DNA of 64,000 nucleotides from an uncultured Muribaculaceae bacterium (GCA_910577315.1 CAJTME010000009.1:62001-126000); one strand, 5' to 3'. Positions 19,149 through 28,871 are shown, counted from the first letter of the stretch. Numbers and translations are program-made. The notes: generated from the letters alone by a model not told the origin.

Positions 19149-22100
19149 TTAGAAGGTTATATCAAGGCCGAAAGAATAAAGCCGAGATGGAACATATCTG
19201 TTGTAGGTATCAACTCCACGAGCCGTCATTGACGTGCCAGCATTGCTTGAATTGGTGGTCGAGGTTCCTGCAATTTCCGGGTCGATGCCTGAATATTTGG
19301 TGATTGTGAACAGATTCTGAGCCGAGAAATAGACACGGGCCTTTGAAAGCACCTTTTTCCATGATTTTGGAATAGGTATGGAATATCCTGCAACGAGATT
19401 TTTCAGTTTCAGGTAATCGCCTTTTTCCACCCAGAATGATGAAATTGTTCCGAAGTTTCCCGAGGGGTCGCCAATCCAGGCACCAGAGTCATCGATGAAC
19501 CCACAACGCGGTTGGTCTGTCAGTCCATTGTCTCCAAAGAAAGAGTTTTTGTAAATATCCATAGTGGTATTGCCGTCAGTGCCGAAATTCTGGGTATATG
19601 CCTTTACACCATTATAGATTTCGAATCCTGTAGCAGCCTGGAATGTGGCAGCAAGGTCAAATCCTTTCCATTGGGCTGTAAGGTTAAGGCCCCAGGTAGC
19701 TTTCGGCCATGGATTACCGATATACTGTTTGCAGTTGTCATCGACATATCCTTGTCCCATATCATCAAAGATAAGGTCGCCTACCGAAGTGTTTTGTTTC
19801 CAGTAATACGGTCGACCTGCAGCTATTGCTCTCGCATTATATTCATCTACCTGTTCCTGAGTCTGGAAAATACCGATGGCTTTAAAGCCCCATAGTTCTG
19901 CCATTGAACGGCCGTTTTCAGTGCGGTTGATCCCGTCAGGCGAGGTAAGCGGAGCAGCACCTTCTGTGCCGAGCTCTTTGATTTCGTTCTGGTTCAATGA
20001 TACATTGAGTCCCACCGTATAGCTAAGCTCTCCAACATTATGACGCCAGTTGACGGTAAACTCGTGGCCGATATTGGATACTTTACCTATATTGATAGGC
20101 ATCGTATTGGTCGCACCCTCGTGATACCAGTTAATTCCGGATCCGAGAGGCACCACTTTCCAGTAAAGCATGTCCTTGGTCTGACGGTTGTAGTAGTCAT
20201 AGCTGAACTGCAGCCGGTTATTGAAGAATGCCAAGTCAACTCCAAGGTCAAACTGATGGACTTCCTCCCACTTGATATCCTGATTAGGCACCTTATAGTT
20301 TGCCCATCCCGATACTTCTTTATTTCCTCCGAAATTATACATAATCTGGTCTCCCACATAAGCACGAGAATAGAGGAACTGACCGATGCCGTCATTACCG
20401 AGAATACCGTAGCTTGCACGGATTTTGCTGTCGGTTAGCCAAGTCTGGGCGCCTTTGAGGAACGATTCATTGGAGGGACGCCACATTATATTGAATGATG
20501 GGAATGTACCCCACCGATTGTTTTTGCCGAATTTGTCGGATCCGTCGCGACGAAGATTGACCGTAAGGTAATAGCGGCTGTCGTAATTAAAGTTCAATCT
20601 ACCGAAAAATGACATCGCGCGTCCCACACCTGGAAAGTCTTGAGCTTCTTTGTTGGTGCTTGAGGACAAATTTACCGACCAGGCCTGGTCAACCGGGAAA
20701 TCTATGGCACGTATATAATTATAGTAGGAGCTGTACGATGTAGCTTCCGAGCCTATCATTGCCTTCAGATACCATTTGTCGGCAAATGTTTTTTCAAAGG
20801 TTAAGGTAGCGTTATAAGTCAGCTCGCGCGAATTGCCTGCACGTGATTCGAGATAGGCTGATTCCTGTACAGCACGGAAATCGTATGCCTCAGAGAACAC
20901 GCGACTGTTGGATGTTGAAATTTTCGCCGCTCCGTTGATATGGAATGTGAGTTCAGGAATAAATCGGATGTCAAGATATGCGAGCAGGTCGAAACCGTAA
21001 TCATCTCCTTTTTTGTGATATGTCAATTCATTACCATAAAGGTTCGGGCCATTAAGGTAGAAGGGCGTTTGTGAGAAATTGCCTTCCTCATCGACGGGGG
21101 ACATAGTCGGGACAGTCCTGAAGGGAATAGCGTTTGTATAGATTGAGTATACCTTGGTGGGATTAGTCTTGATATAATTGGCGTAGGAAGATGTTCCTAT
21201 CGTAAACATTTTGTTAATCTTCCAGTCAACGTTTGTCCTGACTGAAAATCTCTGGGCGCGTGAGTCAAGATAAACGCCCTTTTCATCGTAAAAACCACCC
21301 GACAGATAGTACTTCAGGCCGTTGCTCCCACCTGTGAGAGACATATTGTATTCCTGCTCATGGCCGGTACCGTACATTACGTCCATCCAATCTACATCGG
21401 GCAACTCGGATGCCGAGGCCACACCTTCCTGATTGAGAATGTTGGTTCCCATAAGGGCCTTAGTCTCGATAAACTGGTCGCGGTTTAGCAGAGTAATTCC
21501 TGAGGACTGACGGCGTATGCCGTAACGTCCTGTTATGTTGAGCGTGGGTTTTCCTTCGGAGCCTCGTCTGGTGGTCACAAGAATTACACCACCGGCAGCC
21601 TCGGCTCCGTAGATTGCACAAGAACCGGCATCTTTGAGAATCTCGATGGATTCAATGTCGTTGGTATTGAAACTAAAACCGGTAGACTGTTTTACACCGT
21701 CCACAATATAGAGCGGAGACATGCCATTGACCGAAGCTGCGCCACGGATTAAGATATCCGGACTTTCACCGGGGTTACCGGTCGAGCTTGTCACAGATAC
21801 ACCGGCAGCCATGCCGGCAAGAGCGTCGGCAACGGATGTCGTAGAGAAGTCTCTGATGTTATCTCCTTTAACTGAAGAAATCGCACCTGTAAGTTCTGAT
21901 CGTTTCTGTGTGCCATAACCAACCACAACCACATCATCGAGAAGCTGTGAATCTTCCTCGAGTATGAAGTTGTAAACTGTCTCTCCACTCTTAATGCTCA
22001 GTGTTTTGCTCTTATATCCGACATAAGAGGCTGTAATATTCCGGGCTTCTTTAACGGAGATAGTGAAATTACCGTCAATATCGGTCACGGCTGTATTTTT

Positions 22101-22256
22101 TATGGGGCCGTCAACAACGACAGAGGCACCTATGAGGGGTTCCCCACCCAGGTCTGTCACACTACCCGTAATCGTTTGTGCGATTGCTTGCAGTGGAGAC
22201 AAGATCAAGCACACAGCTACGATTAGAAATGATATTGTATTTATCTTTCGTTCCAT
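19149..22256 (-). CDS. SusC/RagA-type TonB-dependent transporter (island PUL)
   Basis: A complete 1035-residue SusC. It has a signal peptide ending near AIAQ, an N-terminal carboxypeptidase-regulatory-like beta-sandwich (ITGSVTDLGGEPLIGASVVVDG), the plug with the VVVGYGTQKRSELTGAISSV motif and the EILKDAGSCAIYGAEAAGGVILVTT stretch, and the 22-strand barrel ending SFGLDITF. It imports oligosaccharides for the GH97 enzyme with TonB energy. The gene lies downstream of a small secreted protein and directly upstream of susD on the - strand. Confidence 0.96.
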   Translation of the reverse strand: MERKINTISFLIVAVCLILSPLQAIAQTITGSVTDLGGEPLIGASVVVDGPIKNTAVTDIDGNFTISVKEARNITASYVGYKSKTLSIKSGETVYNFILEEDSQLLDDVVVVGYGTQKRSELTGAISSVKGDNIRDFSTTSVADALAGMAAGVSVTSSTGNPGESPDILIRGAASVNGMSPLYIVDGVKQSTGFSFNTNDIESIEILKDAGSCAIYGAEAAGGVILVTTRRGSEGKPTLNITGRYGIRRQSSGITLLNRDQFIETKALMGTNILNQEGVASASELPDVDWMDVMYGTGHEQEYNMSLTGGSNGLKYYLSGGFYDEKGVYLDSRAQRFSVRTNVDWKINKMFTIGTSSYANYIKTNPTKVYSIYTNAIPFRTVPTMSPVDEEGNFSQTPFYLNGPNLYGNELTYHKKGDDYGFDLLAYLDIRFIPELTFHINGAAKISTSNSRVFSEAYDFRAVQESAYLESRAGNSRELTYNATLTFEKTFADKWYLKAMIGSEATSYSSYYNYIRAIDFPVDQAWSVNLSSSTNKEAQDFPGVGRAMSFFGRLNFNYDSRYYLTVNLRRDGSDKFGKNNRWGTFPSFNIMWRPSNESFLKGAQTWLTDSKIRASYGILGNDGIGQFLYSRAYVGDQIMYNFGGNKEVSGWANYKVPNQDIKWEEVHQFDLGVDLAFFNNRLQFSYDYYNRQTKDMLYWKVVPLGSGINWYHEGATNTMPINIGKVSNIGHEFTVNWRHNVGELSYTVGLNVSLNQNEIKELGTEGAAPLTSPDGINRTENGRSMAELWGFKAIGIFQTQEQVDEYNARAIAAGRPYYWKQNTSVGDLIFDDMGQGYVDDNCKQYIGNPWPKATWGLNLTAQWKGFDLAATFQAATGFEIYNGVKAYTQNFGTDGNTTMDIYKNSFFGDNGLTDQPRCGFIDDSGAWIGDPSGNFGTISSFWVEKGDYLKLKNLVAGYSIPIPKSWKKVLSKARVYFSAQNLFTITKYSGIDPEIAGTSTTNSSNAGTSMTARGVDTYNRYVPSRLYSFGLDITF

Positions 22257-22337
22257 GTTTTTGGTATGATTGGTTCATTGGTGTGAAACCTCTCCTTTAT
22301 TTGCGACCATAACGGATATGCAAAATATAAAGGGAAG

Positions 22338-22370
22338 GATACCTGACGGCACAGTCGGCCGTCAGGTATC
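22338..22370 (-). terminator. hairpin between the small secreted protein gene and susC
   Basis: A perfect 12-bp stem (22338-22349 with 22359-22370) begins 11 bases past the stop of the upstream gene and is followed on the - strand by a pyrimidine- and T-rich stretch. It may terminate or attenuate transcription into susC, which would let the upstream gene be expressed at a higher level. Confidence 0.65.
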
Positions 22371-22380
22371 GGAAATGTAT

Positions 22381-23241
22381 TTATTTCAATACAATCTTGG
22401 TAGCTTTGGTACCTTGACGGCGGATATATATGCCGTTTTCAGGATTATTGACAAGTACTCCCTGGAGGTTGTAGTATTCTACAGGAGCATTGTCATTATT
22501 ATCGATGATGACATCGTTGATACCTGAAGTCACGTTTTTATAGAACTCAGGTTTGCACCATCCTTTGTCGGAGTTTTTCGAGTCTGCGCAACCGGGGAAG
22601 GCCTCTCCAGTGGTGTAGTCATCGAAATAAAAATCAGGGCTTGTCTTTGTACCGGTGTAAGGAGCTGTGTTGAACCACACGGTAGTGATCGGAGTCGCGA
22701 TTGCATCCCACCATTCGATGCCTTGATTGTCGGCGGAATATCCGAAGGGGAATACATTGCATCCGAATGTGGTGACGGCACCCGGCTGGCAACAGTCGTA
22801 CTCTGTAGCACTCACATAGCCGAGAGGACCGTCTTTGTATAGGCCGGATGCATACTGGAAGATATTGAAACACATGCCGTACACATTTCCTTCAATATGG
22901 AACATGCGGCCGTCGAGGTTGCCCCCGGCCTCAAAGTGGGGGAACTTATTGATGTCGTTGTTGGCATAGATGTCTCGGGCCATACCTCGTCCGATAACCG
23001 CCGGGTTGCGTCCTGTCTCAGCGAGTTTGTCGACATAGGGTGTACCTGTCACGTCGATTGCGAAAACGAAAGTTTCGTCAATCTCGAAATCGTTGCTCTC
23101 GGCAAACTTGTGGTTTTCCATGTCGTACTTTACGATGTACGATCCGTCTTCGAGTGTCGGATTCGCAATAACCGGATCCTGCGCGTTGGCTGTGCTCATA
23201 CCTAAAAGAGCCATGCCAAAGAAAAAAGTAAACTTTTTCAT
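22381..23241 (-). CDS. secreted protein of unknown function with Por/T9SS-like C-terminal tail
   Basis: This 286-residue protein has a signal peptide ending at ANAQ. The middle is rich in Gly, Asn, Asp and aromatic residues with several cysteines (YDCCQPG, FPGCAD, WCKPE) and has no fold I recognise. The last 40 residues are the tail shared with two other proteins in this window: a Y-x-N-L-x-G-x-x-V strand, then G-I-Y-I-x-x-Q-G and a basic end. That tail resembles type IX secretion sorting domains. It is the first gene of the leftward PUL operon, so a surface glucan-binding or depolymerising role is possible. Confidence 0.7.
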   Translation of the reverse strand: MKKFTFFFGMALLGMSTANAQDPVIANPTLEDGSYIVKYDMENHKFAESNDFEIDETFVFAIDVTGTPYVDKLAETGRNPAVIGRGMARDIYANNDINKFPHFEAGGNLDGRMFHIEGNVYGMCFNIFQYASGLYKDGPLGYVSATEYDCCQPGAVTTFGCNVFPFGYSADNQGIEWWDAIATPITTVWFNTAPYTGTKTSPDFYFDDYTTGEAFPGCADSKNSDKGWCKPEFYKNVTSGINDVIIDNNDNAPVEYYNLQGVLVNNPENGIYIRRQGTKATKIVLK

Positions 23242-23308
23242 GAGCTAAATTTTAAAGTTAGTATTCGTTTGTGTTCCGCACCATGTGACTGATGATTGGC
23301 GAACGGCA

Positions 23309-23316
23309 CAAAATTA
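23309..23316 (-). promoter_or_regulatory. promoter core of the leftward PUL operon
   Basis: TAATTTTG on the - strand matches the Bacteroidetes -7 consensus TAnnTTTG, about 67 bases upstream of the secreted protein's start. It lies in the 420-base divergent spacer 23242-23661, which otherwise holds only AT-rich DNA and the opposing promoter. Confidence 0.55.
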
Positions 23317-23633
23317 CAATCGGAATTTTCCTGATGAAAACACCTTTATGAGAATATAATGATAAATTTTTCAGCGCATGATTAATATCCTCATAAATAG
23401 CGTTTTATCTTAAAGAGTGTACGGATTGCGTATAATAAATGTCTAAGACTTCAAAAATATGTTATATAGCATATTTTCAACACAATAGGTTATGGAGAGA
23501 GAATATTGTCATTATATTTTTAAAGGGCTTGAATGCACATAACATCTTGATTCTTAACTATAATAGAGCTGCAAACCATTATATTTCTCAGATACAGACA
23601 GCCGACGGTGTGTTTATATAGGGCTAAATTGAG

Positions 23634-23641
23634 TAATTTTG
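23634..23641 (+). promoter_or_regulatory. promoter core of the GH87-like gene
   Basis: TAATTTTG matches TAnnTTTG 20 bases upstream of the ATG at 23662. No convincing TTTG is seen at the -33 position. Confidence 0.5.
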
Positions 23642-23661
23642 TGTCAAAATAAGAACATCTC

Positions 23662-25548
23662 ATGAAGTTTTTTCAGTACATTATGCTTGCTACAGCAGTA
23701 AGCGCCTCAGCCCAAACAGTGATATTCGAGGAAGATAATCTTCAGCGTGGATATTATGACCGGCCTTGGCAAAGATATGAGGCCGAGGAAGGAATGTGTC
23801 GGACTAATGGTATGTTGCTTACTCCACAAGACAACTATACACAACAGCCTTTGCAGGCCGAGGCATCCAATGAATCGGCCGTTGTATTATCCGACAAAGG
23901 TGATTATGTGGAGTGGGTAACAGACGTGCCCGGAAAAGGTCTGACCTTGCGCTTTTCTATTCCTGATAGTCCGGACGGCAAGGGTCAGAAGGGTAAGCTG
24001 CAGTTGTCGGTTGACGGTCTTGATGTCCGGTCAATCGAGCTGGATTCAAAATGGGCATGGCAGTATACCCGGATCGCTTATTCTCAGGAAAAGTATCCCG
24101 ACAATATCCCTGGTGACAGCAAATTCGCGAGAATGCGTTTTGATGAGGTATATCTCCTTCTCGAAGAAGACATACCATCAGGTGCAAACATGAGGCTGAC
24201 CAAAGGCGATGATGATAATATTGATTACTGCATCGATTTTGTGGAGCTCGAGCCGGTACCGGCACCTGTATCTTTTGAAGATTTGCAAGAGACAGATAAA
24301 GTCAGATATGATAATTCTACCAGTCTCAGTGCTTTTATAAGCTCTCACCCCGGCAAAACGATATATATACCGGCCGGAACCTATGACTTTCCGCGTCAGT
24401 TTACCATAACGTCGCCCGGAACAAAAATTATCGGCGCCGGAATGTGGTATACCCATTTTTATTTTTCAACTCCGAGTGACTCGAGAAGTACATATAACGC
24501 GAGAGGTATCCATTGCAATGTCTCAGACGTGACGCTCCGGGGTGTGAGCATAAACACAGCCAACGACAAGCGCTACTACGACAATAATCCATCTTATCAG
24601 GTAGGCAAAGGTCTTAATGGATCATGGGGCAGCAATTCTGTCATCAAAGATGTCCGGATTGAACACTTTGAGTGTGGTGGCTGGATTACTGGTGCGCAGA
24701 ACCTGAGGATTGAGAATTGCCGATTCCGTAATAATTATGCCGACGGTATTAATCTTGCAAACAACTCCTCCCGTTGTGTTGTCACCCATTGCAGTTTTCG
24801 CAACAACGGTGATGACGACATGGCATCATGGAGCACCGGCAGTTTCGCATCCGACAATGAATATTCCTATTGTACCGCTGAAAATAACTGGCGGGCGTCC
24901 TCTCTCGGATTTTTTGGAGGTCAGAGAAACAAAGCCCATCATATTGCCATTTATGATGCTATGGAGGCTGGCGCTCGTGTGGTAAGCGATTTCGACGGCA
25001 CGGGATTCTCAAAAGACGGATATATCGAGTTCTCAGATATTACCATCCGCAACTGTGGAGCCAAGCAGGGTACCAGTGGCACACAGGGCGGATTCTGGGG
25101 CGATTCTGCCGCTGCATTTCAGATTGGAGCAGGATGGGCCTATGACCTGAATAATGTAAAGATACACGATGTTGACATATACGATTCCCGATTCGACGCC
25201 ATATCGATAAAGTCAAATTCCGGTAAGACGGTTAATAACCTTGAACTATACGACATCAACATAATCGGGGTTGACGGATATGCCTACGGTGTCAATATAG
25301 ACCCGGCGGTAAGAGGCAACGGATTGTTCGGTAACATACATGTTGAGGATGTGACCGAGCCATATATGTCAGACATACCGTCCAATTTCAATTTTGTGGA
25401 TACATCCGGAATTGATGATGTCATCTCACAAGTCGATATACAGGATATTTTTTTCGATTTATACGGGCGAGCCGTGGTCAAGCCCGATAAGCCTGGGATA
25501 TATATCGTCAAACAAGGAACTGAAAGCAGAAAAATTCTCTTTCGATAG
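23662..25548 (+). CDS. secreted GH87-like beta-helix enzyme (possible alpha-1,3-glucanase) with CBM and sorting tail
   Basis: This 628-residue protein has a signal peptide ending at SASAQ. Residues about 30-200 form a CBM6-like beta-sandwich (RYEAEEG, then VEWVTDVPGKGLTLRFS). From about residue 210 it is a right-handed beta-helix opening YIPAGTYDFPRQFTITSPG and IIGAGMWYTHFYF, close to mycodextranase/mutanase GH87 proteins. Asp361 (YADGIN) and the Asp384-386 cluster (NGDDDMASW) fit the three-aspartate GH87 site to within one residue of the spacing I recall. The C-terminus has the T9SS-like tail (G-I-Y-I-x-x-Q-G). It probably cuts alpha-1,3-glucan outside the cell; a plain pectate-lyase-like role is the alternative. 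Confidence 0.7.
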   Translation: MKFFQYIMLATAVSASAQTVIFEEDNLQRGYYDRPWQRYEAEEGMCRTNGMLLTPQDNYTQQPLQAEASNESAVVLSDKGDYVEWVTDVPGKGLTLRFSIPDSPDGKGQKGKLQLSVDGLDVRSIELDSKWAWQYTRIAYSQEKYPDNIPGDSKFARMRFDEVYLLLEEDIPSGANMRLTKGDDDNIDYCIDFVELEPVPAPVSFEDLQETDKVRYDNSTSLSAFISSHPGKTIYIPAGTYDFPRQFTITSPGTKIIGAGMWYTHFYFSTPSDSRSTYNARGIHCNVSDVTLRGVSINTANDKRYYDNNPSYQVGKGLNGSWGSNSVIKDVRIEHFECGGWITGAQNLRIENCRFRNNYADGINLANNSSRCVVTHCSFRNNGDDDMASWSTGSFASDNEYSYCTAENNWRASSLGFFGGQRNKAHHIAIYDAMEAGARVVSDFDGTGFSKDGYIEFSDITIRNCGAKQGTSGTQGGFWGDSAAAFQIGAGWAYDLNNVKIHDVDIYDSRFDAISIKSNSGKTVNNLELYDINIIGVDGYAYGVNIDPAVRGNGLFGNIHVEDVTEPYMSDIPSNFNFVDTSGIDDVISQVDIQDIFFDLYGRAVVKPDKPGIYIVKQGTESRKILFR

Positions 25549-25570
25549 ATATACACTCATCAAAAAGTGG

Positions 25571-25578
25571 TATATTTG
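25571..25578 (+). promoter_or_regulatory. promoter core of the DUF6377 regulator
   Basis: TATATTTG fits TAnnTTTG and ends only eight bases before the ATG at 25587, so the transcript would have almost no leader. Confidence 0.45.
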
Positions 25579-25586
25579 CATCTGAT

Positions 25587-27299
25587 ATGATACGTGTTCT
25601 ATATTTGATTATCCTGGCAACAGTCTCCTGTATCGTTTCCAGTGCGCAAGCTCTTGATGACAAGCTCCGGGAGCTTGACCACGTCATTGAAAGACGTGAT
25701 ACATACTATATGAAACATGAACATGAAATTGACAGTCTGACAAGGATAGAACGGTCGATTCATACGGGCGACATGGCCGGGAAATTCAAGGCTTACCATG
25801 ATCTTTTCAATGCATATAAAAGTTATCAGAGTGACTCAGCCCGGATATACGTCAATAAGGAGCTTGCACTCGCAGAATTAATCGGCAATCCGGAAATAAC
25901 AGCGACAGCAAAATATGATAATATATTTGCATATATGTCGAAAGGCGATTTTACCAATGCTGTAAAAGTTCTGAACAGCAATACTTTTGCCAATGCCAGC
26001 GACTCGCTCAAGGCTGAGACGTATGTGCTTGCAGCTCGTCTGTATTCAGATCTAAGCAATTTCACAAGCGAAAAGTACGAGGATGATTACGCTAAAATGT
26101 CTCGGATCTATGCCGACTCTGCATATAATATAGCGACTCCGGGGTCATTTGCGTCTCAATTGGCAACTTATTTTCTTCATGGATACAGGCAAAACCGCGA
26201 AGAGCGTATCGCGGTGTTTTCAGAAATCGTTGGTCGCCGCAACATCACGCCATCTTTAAAGGCTATGATTTATTCGATGTTGGGAGACCTGTATCTTTCC
26301 GACAACCAGACTGAGAAAGGACTGATGTACAAGGCGGAGTCTGCAATATTAGATATAACGTCTGCCACCCGCGAGACAACTTCCAAGCATTTTCTGGCCT
26401 ATGAACTTTTCGGCAGGGGTGATATCGGGCGCGCCGCCAAATACATACATGTCGCATTGGAAGACGCCGAGAGTTATAATGCGCCTCAAAGAAAGGCCGA
26501 AATCGGTAGAGCCTTGTCTTTGATAGAGGCTTCGAGGTATACTTCAATAAAGGATGAGAGAGATAATCTGTGGATTATCCTGACAATAACTGTGGCATTC
26601 GTTATAGTCATTGTAATACTGTTCTTCAATATCCGCCATAAAAATCATCTGTTAAAGAAATCGTCAGAAATAATAAGCCGCCAAAATGAAGAAATAAAAC
26701 AACGGAACAAGGAAATCAGCAGCCATAATATAGAAATCAAGAAAAAGAACGACGAAATCAGCAAACAGAATTCCGAAATATCGGAGGTCAATCTGCAACT
26801 GCGTAATCTCAATACACGGTTGAGGGAGAGTATCAAGATCAAAGATAGATATCTCGGATATGTATTCTATCTCATATCCGAGTATATTAAGAGAATTGAG
26901 TCATTGTACAAAATCGTCAATCTGAAATTAACGGTAAAGCAGCCATATGACTTGGCAAGGATGTTCCCACTCTCTCATATAAGGGTCGAAAAAGAGAAGA
27001 TGCTAAAAGAGTTCGATAAAATATTCCTCTCTTTGTTCCCGACATTCATTGAGCAATACAACAGCCTTTTTGACGACTCGTCCAATAATACGGAAGAACC
27101 GGCCGATGGTATATTGACGCCTGAAATGAGAATATTTGCCTTGATTCGCCTTGGTATCAACGATACAAATAACATAGCTCAGTTTCTGAATTATTCGGTA
27201 AATACTATAAATACCTACAAAACAAAGGCAAAGAAAAGGTCTCTAGTCTCAAACGATGAGTTCGAGACAAAAATCATGCAGATAAAATCGGTACAATAA
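25587..27299 (+). CDS. DUF6377-type membrane-anchored PUL transcriptional regulator
   Basis: This 570-residue protein has a signal peptide (ending near SSAQ) and an N-terminal region starting LDDKLRELDHVIERRDTYY and continuing as TPR-like helices to about residue 320. A transmembrane helix (WIILTITVAFVIVIVILFFN) is followed by a coiled coil of repeated E-I-S/K-N/Q units (about residues 355-410) and a C-terminal LuxR-like helix-turn-helix (ILTPEMRIFALIRLG, then NTINTYKTKAKKRS). Such proteins sense a periplasmic ligand and regulate the adjacent PUL. It lies 38 bases behind the GH87-like gene. Confidence 0.85.
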   Translation: MIRVLYLIILATVSCIVSSAQALDDKLRELDHVIERRDTYYMKHEHEIDSLTRIERSIHTGDMAGKFKAYHDLFNAYKSYQSDSARIYVNKELALAELIGNPEITATAKYDNIFAYMSKGDFTNAVKVLNSNTFANASDSLKAETYVLAARLYSDLSNFTSEKYEDDYAKMSRIYADSAYNIATPGSFASQLATYFLHGYRQNREERIAVFSEIVGRRNITPSLKAMIYSMLGDLYLSDNQTEKGLMYKAESAILDITSATRETTSKHFLAYELFGRGDIGRAAKYIHVALEDAESYNAPQRKAEIGRALSLIEASRYTSIKDERDNLWIILTITVAFVIVIVILFFNIRHKNHLLKKSSEIISRQNEEIKQRNKEISSHNIEIKKKNDEISKQNSEISEVNLQLRNLNTRLRESIKIKDRYLGYVFYLISEYIKRIESLYKIVNLKLTVKQPYDLARMFPLSHIRVEKEKMLKEFDKIFLSLFPTFIEQYNSLFDDSSNNTEEPADGILTPEMRIFALIRLGINDTNNIAQFLNYSVNTINTYKTKAKKRSLVSNDEFETKIMQIKSVQ

Positions 27300-27641
27300 G
27301 AGTCTGCTACATGTAGTACAGGTGTCGGGCTATCGGAGCCTCATAGCCCGAGTATCTGCCTTTGTCCTCGCTCAGCTTGCAAGTCTGCGAATAGAACGGT
27401 TATGGCTCAGTAATCTTTACGGCGATGACTTTTATCTCGATGTTCCGTGGTCTTACACCGGCAAAATCGTTGGTGAAGTGCTTCACGATGCCATCGACGG
27501 AAGGCACTTGCCGCCGGCATTTACCTGTATCTCAATCGCGCGGCCAATATTAAGATTAAGCTATAAACGCTCCTTATCCAGAACTCACGTTATCAGACAT
27601 TATTGTTCCAAAATGCAGATAATGCAGAAAATGCAGGTGAT
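27300..27641. other. non-coding stretch with decayed coding traces
   Basis: Between the regulator and the DUF1016 remnant I see no intact gene. A + frame from about 27322 (YRSLIARVSAFVLAQL, then GDDFYLDVPWSYTGKIVG) looks partly protein-like but has no recognisable family and runs into the opposing gene. It is probably mobile-element debris. Confidence 0.4.
27611..27637. repeat. three tandem 9-bp units (consensus AAATGCAGA)
   Basis: Units at 27611, 27620 and 27629 differ at one position each. They lie just beyond the stop of the DUF1016 remnant. They may be a leftover recombinase or replication binding site of the island; no function can be shown. Confidence 0.45.
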
Positions 27642-28195
27642 TTATCCTTTGGATTCCGAAATTTCTTGTTCGAGGAGTTTGACACGTTCTACCAGTTGGT
27701 CGTATGTGGGTAATTGCCGCTTTATTTCCTCCAATTGAACATTATTGTAGGTTGCTACTCCCAATGGTGTTGTTATGCCTTTGAATGACAACTGCACATC
27801 AGTATCCCTCATATCACTGCAAATGAGTAGCCCAATAGTAGGGTTGTTTTCCGGTGTTTTAAGTATCTCATCCACCGCATTGACGTAGAAGTTTATCTGC
27901 CCGGCAAAACTTGGGTCAAAAGGCTTTACCTTGATTTCCAAAACAACATACGACCGGAGGCGGATGTGGTAAAATAGCAAATCAATACGACGGCTGACAC
28001 CACTTACCACCAATTCTTTCTGCCGCCCCATGAAAGCAAAGCCATTGCCGAGTTCCAATAGAAAGCGGGGCATCTGATTGCAAAGAGCATTTTCCAAATC
28101 TCGCTCAGTATATTCCACAGGGACATGGACAAAGCTGAAATCATAATTACCGCGCGTTATTTCCTGAGCCAATTGAGCTTGGGGGAGTTGCAATT
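27642..28195 (-). pseudogene. C-terminal nuclease half of a DUF1016 (YhcG-type PDDEXK) protein
   Basis: About 184 codons match the C-terminal part of DUF1016 nucleases: LPQAQLAQEITRGNYDF, YTERDLENAL, FLLELGNGFAFMGRQKEL, the PDDEXK-type core RIDLLFYH plus VLEIKVK, and IGLLICSDMRDT. The usual N-terminal winged-helix half (roughly 150-180 residues) is absent. In its place the frame is continuous, upstream of about 28195, with an integrase fragment. Expression would need a weak TTG start at 28244 or read-through of the TAA at 28329. The nuclease core looks intact, but the gene is most likely dead. Confidence 0.8.
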
Positions 28196-28701
28196 TATCC
28201 TTGAAATCGGCAACTGTATATTTACTTTTCTTGAAGATAATCAAATATCGCGATAGCTTATACCAAACGATACGGTATATCTTTGCACGCCCCTCGCTAA
28301 CTGTTCCATAATCTTTCAGCCCGTCAATTTAGCGATTGAAGCGAACAAGTAGCGTCTCAATTTCCTTCTCCGATACGATATTGTATTTTTCGGGATTGAG
28401 AATCATGTCTGTACGGGTCTCAAATTCGGCAGCATCCACTTGGCGGTTACTTTCTTCTTTGAGTTGACGATATGCTTCACGCATAGCCTCAATCTCTCTG
28501 ATAATTGCCACTCGCAGGTTCTCATTGTATATACTGACGCGTGGTTTTAACGAACCGTCAATATCAAACTTTTTCAGATCTGCCAAGTCCGCCACAATAT
28601 TACTCTTATGAAAAAGTTGAACTTCCCGGCCTTCAATCAGTCGGAATCGAAGTTTTATTTTGCCCGAAGTCTTTGTTGTTCGGTAGTATAGGGTAATTCA
28701 T
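28196..28701 (-). pseudogene. N-terminal half of a tyrosine integrase (island integrase remnant)
   Basis: Reading leftward, an ATG at 28701 gives MNYPIL, then the frame shifts to TSGKIKLRFRLIEGREVQL, FHKSNIVADLADLKKF and LKPRVSIYN. This is the arm-binding start of Bacteroidales tyrosine recombinases. The SAM-like core-binding domain follows (IREIEAMREAYRQLK, then LLVRFNR, an in-frame TAA at 28329-28331, then IDGLKDYGTVSEGRAKIYR and WYKLSRYLIIFKKSKYT). It ends at the fusion with DUF1016 near 28195; the catalytic R-H-R-Y domain is missing. Its place beside the right attachment repeat identifies it as the island's own integrase. Confidence 0.78.
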
Positions 28702-28871
28702 TCCATCTTGGTTGTGCAGTTTTATGTGCGTTGTGCAAATATAACACTTTTGCACAACCAAAAGTGCGTAGAGATAAATCTTGATGAATTATTTAACATT
28801 CATATTCGCTCTAATTCACTGATATATTGGACTATTTCAATTCACATTCATTCGTGGTCATTCATATTTTT

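Noticed and set aside
25571..25600. A later start codon for the DUF6377 regulator because of the very close promoter core
   Set aside because: The signal peptide begins at the first ATG (25587), and later starts would remove it.
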